From the NCBI RefSeq assembly GCF_004664715.2, contig NC_051071.1, forward strand, positions 458,001 through 522,000: a DNA stretch of 64,000 nucleotides, read 5' to 3'. The stretch is from Peromyscus leucopus (Eukaryota > Chordata > Mammalia > Rodentia > Cricetidae). Shown in pieces: positions 56,290-64,000 of this stretch. Positions within the stretch are counted from its first letter, which is position 1, and each line of letters begins with the position of its first letter. Under the pieces are notes generated by a model. The model was not told the origin of the DNA. It saw only the letters and a program-made list of their open reading frames with translations, and ran no database searches. The position numbers and the translations under genes were made by a program.

Positions 56290-59200
56290 AATAAAGCTCA
56301 GGCCCTCACAGGAGGGAGGAAGAAGGAATACTCCAGCAGTAAGGTCTCAGACAATCTAGAGTGACATCCAGCCTGTCTCCCTTCCCTGTGGCTGGAGAGT
56401 CATTTCAGTCCAGGACACAGCCTCAGGTTCCCCGCCCCTGGGAGTAGGAGACTCAGGCTGGCAATCCCAGCTCAGATTCTTAGAGGTCCCTGCCAGCCAG
56501 GCCTAATTCCCTGTCCTGTATGGAGCTGCTGCTCACCCAACCAGGAGGACAGGGTCAAGGCAGCACCCCCATGGATACAGACCTAATCCCAGCCCTGTTC
56601 CCAGAGAACTGCCGGAGGGCTATGAGTGGATCCATTCTAGTGCCCTTTCAACTCTGCATGTAGGAGGAGAGGAAGACAGCGAGGGAAGGACGGGCGGAAG
56701 AAAAAAGGAGGGGAGGAAATATGGAGGAGGAGGTGGCTTCAGAACTCAGCGGGAGGCTCTGGGTGGCTCTCTGGAGTCCCCCTCTGCCTCTGGGGCGCCT
56801 CCTCTCATACTCCTCCTTCCTGGGCTTTGCCTTGTTTGCACTGGAGTGCTCCACAGCAGAACAAATCATTGCCACATGGCCCAGGATTTCTGGAGAGTCA
56901 AGCAGCTAGACATTCTTCCTTGCTCACTTCCCAGTCGAGATGCTGCCTGGCTGGTGGTCAGGGACTCCTCCGGGCTCGGGTAGGAAGAAAGGCCATAGCG
57001 CACTGTGGAAGCCAGCCTCACTCATGGGAAGGCACGGCTTGTCTCTGGCTCCTTGCAGGCTCGGTGCTGGAGGTATCACCAGGGTAGTGGGTAATTGCTG
57101 GTCCTGCAGGTTAGACTAAGAGCTGGTGTGTCCTGCCAGGCCACGGGCTGACTCCTTGACTGGTTGCCATTTGGGCCGTAATGTGGAAGCTCCTTCCCAG
57201 GCCAGTTCCTGTTCCTCCCAGCTGCCCTCTGCAGGGGAGCTTCAGTGGGCTGGGCTGGTAGGCAGGCCCCACCCAACCAGGCTAGCATCATCTCCATTTG
57301 GAGTTCCAAATGTTTCACTCATCCAAAAACTGGCTTGAGGTCTGCAGACGTGGGCCCATTGGAGCCTCCCTGTTGGAGGGGCTAAGAGCCAGGCCTGCAG
57401 CCCTCTCGTGCCTTGGCCTCTCTGCTCACACAGCAGAACTGCTGTGTCCCTGGCCCTGGCCGAGGGAGTAGAAAGGACTGGCCAGGTCACATGAGGACCC
57501 TGGGATGTGGCAGAGCCCAGAATCAAAGGCAAGCTGGGTCAGTGGGCACTGAGTAGTGCAGGGTCCTGGCCATACTGTGTGCTCTGGGCCTGTCTTGCTT
57601 CTGCCTGGTGTGGGGAACGGCCCTGGCTTGCACTTTGATTTTAGCTGATCCAAGGCCTGGCCAGGATGCTAGCTAATTGGAAGAGTTAGAACGCCCCGAG
57701 GAACCTCTCTGGTTGGTCTGCTCTGAAGGCATCTCTGCACCCAGTGCCTGCATGGTGTTGGGGCTGCTCACAGGAGGCTTCACAACCCCCTGAACCTGCG
57801 AGTCTCAGGCGGGCCCTGATTCACTTGAGTGCCAGAGCACATGGGCCTAGGCAGGCTTTGGGCTCCAGCTCTGGTGATGTAGGTTACTGTGTGACCTTGA
57901 GCAAATGCCTTGCCATCTGCGTCTGCAACTTCTCACCAGATGGAAGGATAGCAGCAAAGATACTTATACTATCTTTCAGGCCATCCAGCTGGTTCAGGAT
58001 TAAGTCCGGAATGGCAAGGGTAGGTCTGCTTCCCACCTTCCTCAGAACCAAGGAGTCTGAGCCTAAGGTCCAGGTCCACTGACACTCTGCTGGCTATCCG
58101 GGGCCTTTGCATTGGCTATTCTTGCACTGGAGGTCTCCGAGGCCATGCTTGTACATGTGGAGAGGACAGATCACTAGGCCATAGTCCCTCACTCAAGTCT
58201 CAGCAGATGGTGCCCTGCCCCATGTGACCTACCTGTGCCAGCTCAAAGCCAGCCAGTGTCTGATCCCAAGTGACCTCTGAAGCTGTCTCAGATTCTAGCA
58301 TGTCTTCCCACCTCCTCAAGCTCTTGGGGGGGGGGGGGGAGAGGTCAGGATCCCTGGCTGTGGCCATCACTCATCTGTGTCCACTTCCTGTGTCTGTATT
58401 TATCCCCAGGGACACTCACTTCGTAAGGATCCACCCTAACCCCACATAACCCATCATATCTACAAAGGCTCCATTTCCAAACCAGGTTATATTTGAAGTT
58501 ATGGGCATCTGAGCTTTGGGGGGACCTGATTCACCCACTTGGGAGGGAGGTGGTGTCAAAAGGAAAGGAGACTGCTATGTGTGAATGTGCATGCTCCTCA
58601 GGGCTTGTGTTTGACAGGTGGCCACCACTGACAGATCCTCAGGTGCTTGGATGTGGGAGAGTCTGGATATGGGGTGTGGTTGGCAGACACTGGGCCTCCT
58701 CGATCCTTACTTACTGGTACTCATGTTTGACCAGCCTGTTCTGGTTGTGGGCAGTGCCTGCGGCCTGCCTCCCACCAGTAACAGGCCATCACCCCTGTGA
58801 TGGTGACACAGGTGGGAACTGGCCTGTGGGGAGCGCCATGAGAACATGGACACGGATCCCCCCCAGTCTAACCTCTGCTGAGACCTCAGTCCTGGGCCTT
58901 AACTTGGCTGCGGCCAGGAGGGACCTGAGCATGAAAGTCCACCAAGGCTGTGCTTGTCTCTGCTGTACTGCTCGAAGTCCCCAGGCTCACTGCCATTTGC
59001 TGCACATCAAAAGACAGATCATCTGAGGGTCCCTCCTTGCTGACCCGAGGCATGGAAGATGCCCAGGGCCCTTACTGGTACATGCTCTAAAACAGAGCAG
59101 CCCTCACCACCAACGCCGAGTTCTCATCTCGTGGGTCACAACCATTTTTGAAGACTCAGAAGCCAGACGTCTTTGATGGACCCAAGGTGGTCACACTCCA

Positions 59201-60690
59201 GGCAAACCCTGCATTTACACACAAGTGTGTGCTTGTATGCAGTTAGCCTGGGATGCATGCTCACCAGTCACTATGCACCATGACTTTGAGTATTTCCTCC
59301 TCACCTCTGAGCTCACACCCTCGCTTACCTGCTCCTCTGGTCCTGTCACTAGTGTGGTAGAACATGGGTTTAACAGAAAGTCCAATGCAGCAGGCCTATC
59401 AGGGGACACAGGCCTGGCCCACCTCCTCCATGCACACTTCCCTAACCTGCTCACATTCTTCCCATGCAGGGCCTTCTGGAAGCTGTCCTCACTGAATGCA
59501 GCCCTGGGGAGAGAATGAGCCCATGGCTCATTCTGAACGAGTTCTGCAGTGTCTTCCCCTAGAACCCAGGCTTCAGTGTGAGACTTTGTGAACTAGAAAA
59601 AGTGGAAACCTAAGACTGCTGTCTCCACCCCCCTAGTCTAGCTGCCTTAATCTGGGGCTCCAGTGAAATCTGAGGGAGGGCCAAACCCACTGCCAATGGG
59701 GGACCTGCCTTACTACATCCTTGAGGACCAAGGTTAGATTTCCAGGCACCTGCAGGGTCTGAGGCCAAATGCTGCCTCCTCAGACACAAAGCCAGGCTGG
59801 GAAAGGGCTCCTCAGCTTCGGGGCCCCCATGGATCTGGGAGATAAAGCAATTACAGGCAGGGCCAATGAGGACAGAGGCTGCCCCGCTTTGAGTGAGCCC
59901 TGGTTCCTGAGGACACAGAGCCTAGCCCATCCAAGAGAGTTGTGGTGATATTGCCTGGGTGCAGATCACCATTACTGCTCCAAGAGTTATGGCTGCCAAA
60001 CTGGCAAGGAAAGAGGCAGGAGCAAGCCCTGTGGGTTCTTATCAGCTGGACTCAAGACTCCATGGTGGCCGCCCTGCCCCAGGATGCTGCAGAGCCCTCA
60101 GCTCTCAGAATAAACTTCATTCTTTTCACTCGGATGACATTGGGGTATTTCTACCACATTAAGTTTCAGAGGCTGGTCCCCAGAGATAAAGTGAGTGCCA
60201 CCTTTTTTATAAGACCAAAAATAAATTTAAATGGAAATAACTTTTTTCTCAAAGGAAAAACTGTCCCACACTTCTGGGGATAGGGTGCCAAAGAGAAGGG
60301 TCCAGACGGGGCAGTGTTCACTCTGAGTCCTGCCTCGGAACACAGGGTGGCAGAGTGTGACTCTGGAAGCTGTTCTCTCTAGGACTCTGCTAATGGTCTC
60401 ACAGAAAGTCTTGTACCTCTGCTTCCAGGAGCCTGTGATCACCCTGCAGCAGGCTCCCAGGCAGAGGGAACCTGGGGCCGAGCCCTGAGAATAAGAAGGC
60501 CACGTGCTTAGAAGCTGACACAGTGGCTCTGGCGTCAGGGCGGTCTGGGAACGGCTGAGCGGCTCCACAGCCTGGAGATGTGTGTCAGGGACTGGTCGTG
60601 GCTATGCACACTGACAGGTCACACCGAAGCCAATTCGGCCCCAACAGGGTGTCACCAGGACAGGGGAGACAGGTAGCAGAGCCACGGAGC
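56290..60690. other. Intergenic between GPR78 remnant and TRMT44, no gene seen
   Basis: No recognisable exon or SINE. A 14-G run lies at 58,326-58,339. The 177-codon plus-strand open frame at 58,493-59,026 has no recognisable domain and is probably chance. The 3' UTR of TRMT44 should extend below 60,697, but no clear minus-strand polyadenylation signal was found. Confidence 0.5.
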
Positions 60691-60696
60691 CACCAG

Positions 60697-60947
60697 CTAG
60701 AGATCACTGAGGAAGTGACTCGGAGCCTGCCTCTGCTTCTTCAAGGGCTGAGACGGGCGCAGCTCCTCGGGGCCATGGGCAAAGGGACAGCGGGCAGCAG
60801 GCAGCGGGCAGCCATCAGGATGGTGAGTGAAGAACCAGCAGATGCGCGTCTTGAACACCTCTGCAGGCAGGCTCCGCTTGGCTTCTGGAGGCTTTTCCCT
60901 CTGCACCTCTCGCCGCCAGTCACGGATGTGAACTCGCCCATTCCTAA
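60697..60947 (-). CDS. TRMT44: TRMT44 last coding exon (CCCH zinc finger)
   Basis: TRMT44 is the predicted tRNA uridine 2'-O-methyltransferase of position 44, ending in a C3H1-type zinc finger. After the acceptor 'ctaaacctcag' the exon begins two bases into a codon and reads RNGRVHIRDWRREVQREK, then FKTRICWFFTHHPDGC, then RCPFAHGPEELRP, ending FLSDL and TAG at 60,699-60,697. The finger is C-x9-C-x6-C-x3-H. Only 83 residues are visible; the methyltransferase domain lies upstream, beyond the window or in exons I could not find. Orientation and position beside GPR78 and CPZ fit the human order. The assignment is from recalled family sequence. Confidence 0.82.
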
Positions 60948-63830
60948 CTGAGGTTTAGAACAAAAGGCCTGAGTGTCACAGTGTACAGAGACTGAAAGGC
61001 ACCAGCTTGTGGGGTGTCCTGACAGAGGGGTGCAGGGTCAAGGGGAGGACTCCCAGCCATGAGTCCTGCTGGACAGGATCTGGGTGCACAGAGTATAGTA
61101 ATCAGGCCGGGGTGGCCCCCTGCCCTCTGCCACTTCACTGCGAGGAGCCAACAGCTCCATGTGAAACTCTGCCAAAGCAACCAAACCTCTGGCCTCCCCA
61201 GTGCCGTAAAACTACCTGTGGCCAGCATGGCGGGGGAATAAAAGTGCCTCATTGAGGGAGTCTGGCTCACCGACTTCCAGAACTGAACGGAAATGAGTGT
61301 CTGAGTGAGCACAGCTTCCTGTCGGCTCTGGGATCCCTGTAGTATGGCCCCAGTGAGCCTGGCTGCTGCCATCAGCAGCCTGGGAGTAAATATTTCCCTT
61401 GGAAACCTGAGCAATGAGTCCTGAGAGGACCCTATGGACCCAGAACACAGGGAGGGGTTCATCCTCAGGAATGGACGGAAGCCCCCAGGGTCAAGCGACA
61501 CCACATGCAACCACCTCCCTCAGGCCGAGGTTGATCTTCCCTGAACTAAAGCCCAGGTTGAGGTCACTTCAGGACACTTAGAGACGGTTCCCAGAGCAGA
61601 GCTTCCCAGTGGAGCATTGGATACAACTCGAGTTACTGTGCGCCCAGAACTCTCTGAACTGTGCTCAGAGGAGCCTCAGGGGCATCTTCCAGAAACAGGA
61701 CACCTGACTCTAAGTGGCCAGGAGTCCCTGTCCCTGTTGGAAGTTTTGACATGTTTAAACAATCTGAGGCCAAGCCACAGTGGACATGAAGCCTGCCCTC
61801 AATGCTGGTTTAGGCCTTCTCTATGGACATAGTGGCCAGCAGGGGAGCCTCCCCAGATGGCTATGAGCTAGTAGCATGCCTAGGCACACTTTTGGTTGCT
61901 ATTTGCAGGGTTATGTGATCAGGCCCAGTCATAGGTATAAAGACCAAAAGGGGGCACTAATAATAACACAGGAATCTGGAGAGGGCAGTAGCCAGGTATC
62001 GAGTATACACAGCGTGCCAATCTGCCCAGTTTATACCAGGATGCCAGGCAGCTCCCTGTTGGTACCACAGCCATCACTCTGGGAAAGATGGTGTCAGGCG
62101 CCAGAGGGGTGGCCCTCCAGGGCACATGCCAGCCATTCAAGTCAGACCACCAACAGCTCTCCTCTGGGAAATGTGCTACTAATTTGAAATGGAATCATAG
62201 GAACAAATTTGCTGTCTTCCCCACCCCCAACTCCTGCCTCCTGCTGGGGGCTTGTGGGACTGCAGAGAAACAGAACTCTCCACCCATTAGCTGCTGGACA
62301 AAGCAGCCTCTGGCTAGAATGTCCTAAGACCCAGGGCACAGGAAGAGCCCTGAGGGTGTGTCCTGTCTTCAGGAGCATCAACGCCAGGGGCTCAACTGGC
62401 CTGGATTGTCAGCCTCGCTGGGGACCTTGGGTAAGTCACCAACTCTGAGCTATGTCCAATCCTCTACAAGGAGGCTGCTTCGCCAGCAGACAGGAAGAGA
62501 CAACCATGCAGGCCTGGGAAGGGGTGGAGCTGAGGCGGGTCAGTCCTGACACGGCATGGACACATAGTGCTCACATGAGCTGACCTAAGCCATCTGAAAG
62601 CTGGCTTCCTCTGGAGCACACACTCCTCCAGATGACCCAGAGTCACGGTAGCTAAAAACAAAACAAACCCCATCCCGAGATAAGCCCCAGCTTCAGCACA
62701 TACTTTCTGCATGACTGCAAAGAGGATGCTCACGTGGCTCTGGATCCCCAAGTCTTCTACTCAGAAATGATTCCAAAACTAACTGCCCCCCAAAGTGAAC
62801 TGCACAGAGAAGCGGTTAACCCCATACACACACATTTACACTGGACAGGAGCGATGGTCCTTCATGAAATCAAAGAAAATATGTGGGAAACAGAGAGGCC
62901 CCTCGGGCTCTAGTATTTTAACTGATTAAAGCTTTGTGGGTAAGCACAGATTCCAGGCACTGAACCGCTCATCTGGACATCTGGGTGTGGGGCTCTGGGT
63001 TTCAGCAATACCTCCAGGGGACTATGTCAGGCCATTCCTGCACCCGCCCGTGAACAAAACTCACCCAAGTGAAGGCCAGTCAGCCGGACAGAACCATATC
63101 CAACTTCCCAAGGACAATTGGACCACCAAAGAGCAGATGTGTAGACCTACACAGCCATGCCCTGACATGGGAGAGCACTTGACACCCACATTCCCAGGTG
63201 TACACACACGGGCGGCAAGTACACACATGTTCAACTACATTATTCAGGATCACCTGACCCCCATGTTCTCATGTGGGTTTTTTCACGTACATGGGACAGC
63301 ACACACCTGTGCTCGGATATGAGGCAGCACACACCTTGTTTTCACAGACGACGACATCAGAGACGAACAGGGGACCCTCTAATCCTTAGTCTAAGATCTA
63401 AGGTGGGAACATTTTTCCAACACCTGTGACCCCATCAAGGCCCATTCCTCATCACCGTCAGTCAGTGGCCCTTTGTGGATACAGGTAAGGCTGACCCCAA
63501 CCTGCCTCAGGTCCCACTGTCAGGACGAGGTGCACAGTGCTGGCCTCTCGGCTTCTGGTGGCACACCAAAGAACCAGTGCTGAACTGACAGCAACTCGTG
63601 CCATCACCTAGATCCACTGAGCTCAACGCTGCAGTCTGAGTGCCAATGGGCCACAGGTCCCAAAAGCAGAGACTAGAAGCCAGGCTGCTCCTTCCCGGGC
63701 CACTTGGGTATCGACCCTCTATGCTAGTCACAGAAGCCATAGTTCTCTGGCCCCTGCAAAAGCAGCTTACTACCCAATCCAGACCCTTACATACACCATC
63801 CCACTAACCAAAACTCCCCTGGCCCTCCTG
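60948..63830 (-). other. TRMT44 last intron, no further exon found
   Basis: I looked on the minus strand for an exon that would join in phase 1 to the zinc-finger exon and found none I trust. No SINE stands out either. Confidence 0.5.
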
Positions 63831-63831
63831 C

Positions 63832-64000
63832 CTTCCCAGACTCCTCTCCTCCTGGTCCTCCTCACTTCCCAGACTCCTCTCCTCCTGGTCCTCCTCACTT
63901 CCCAGACTCCTCTCCTCCTGGCCCTCCTCCCTTCCCAGACTCCTCTCCTCCTGGTCCTCCTCACTTCCCAGACTCCTCTCCTCCTGGCCCTCCTCCCTTC
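63832..64000. repeat. 33-base minisatellite, runs off the window
   Basis: Five near-identical units start at 63,832, 63,865, 63,898, 63,931 and 63,964, each 'cttcccaga' plus 'ctcctctcctcctggtcctc' and 'ctca'. Units alternate between ggtcctcctca and ggccctcctcc. Because 33 is a multiple of three, an open frame crosses it on the minus strand (Arg-rich, GVWE motif), but nothing suggests it is translated. Confidence 0.95.

Noticed and set aside
58493..59026. 177-codon plus-strand open frame
   Set aside because: No recognisable domain, low-complexity Trp/Cys-rich composition, no splice or promoter context.
60944..61510. 188-codon minus-strand open frame just upstream of the TRMT44 last exon
   Set aside because: It crosses the exon's acceptor in a different frame and shows no family resemblance. 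It is intronic.
62694..62746. Possible upstream TRMT44 exon on the minus strand (acceptor 'ctgagtag', donor 'CAGAAA|gtatgt', reading GIQSHVSILFAVMQK)
   Set aside because: The exon would end in phase 0, but the zinc-finger exon needs a phase 1 partner, and I do not recognise the peptide.

Overview
The window looks like nuclear DNA of a muroid rodent, most likely a cricetid (hamster, deer mouse or vole type). It is dense in B1, B2 and B3-like SINEs. Several B1 copies carry the 'ccaggaaaggc(g/a)ca' middle segment, which I associate with cricetids rather than the mouse 'ccaggacagccaggg' form. It also holds spliced vertebrate exons with GT/AG borders. The species call is inference.

Layout. Bases 1-10,170 are the 3' flank of CPZ: no gene, a few repeats, and one AT-rich homeobox-site-rich block at about 6.0-6.5 kb that looks like a distal enhancer. 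Bases 10,190-32,209 (minus strand) hold a complete, apparently intact carboxypeptidase Z gene. I could place all 11 coding exons, including a 33-base microexon, giving a 649-residue secreted Frizzled-domain metallocarboxypeptidase. The large second intron carries a 1.15-kb GGCAG-type minisatellite. Bases 34.8-39.5 kb (minus strand) hold remnants of the orphan receptor gene GPR78, broken by several frame changes and deletions, plus a SINE cluster. Bases 39.5-60.7 kb are intergenic DNA with SINEs, rodent interspersed repeats, one solo LTR with a perfect 6-base target duplication and a three-level nested insertion. Bases 60,697-60,947 (minus strand) are the last coding exon of TRMT44 with its CCCH zinc finger. 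The rest is TRMT44 intron, ending in a 33-base minisatellite that runs off the window.

The order TRMT44 - GPR78 - CPZ, all on one strand, matches my recollection of human 4p16.1, where HMX1 lies beyond CPZ. The left flank would therefore be the CPZ-HMX1 interval. I found no CRISPR array, operon or defence cassette, and nothing supporting a new multi-gene system. The points of real interest are the GPR78 decay, the enhancer-like block, the expanded GGCAG array, the nested insertion and the G-quadruplex beside a CPZ splice donor.
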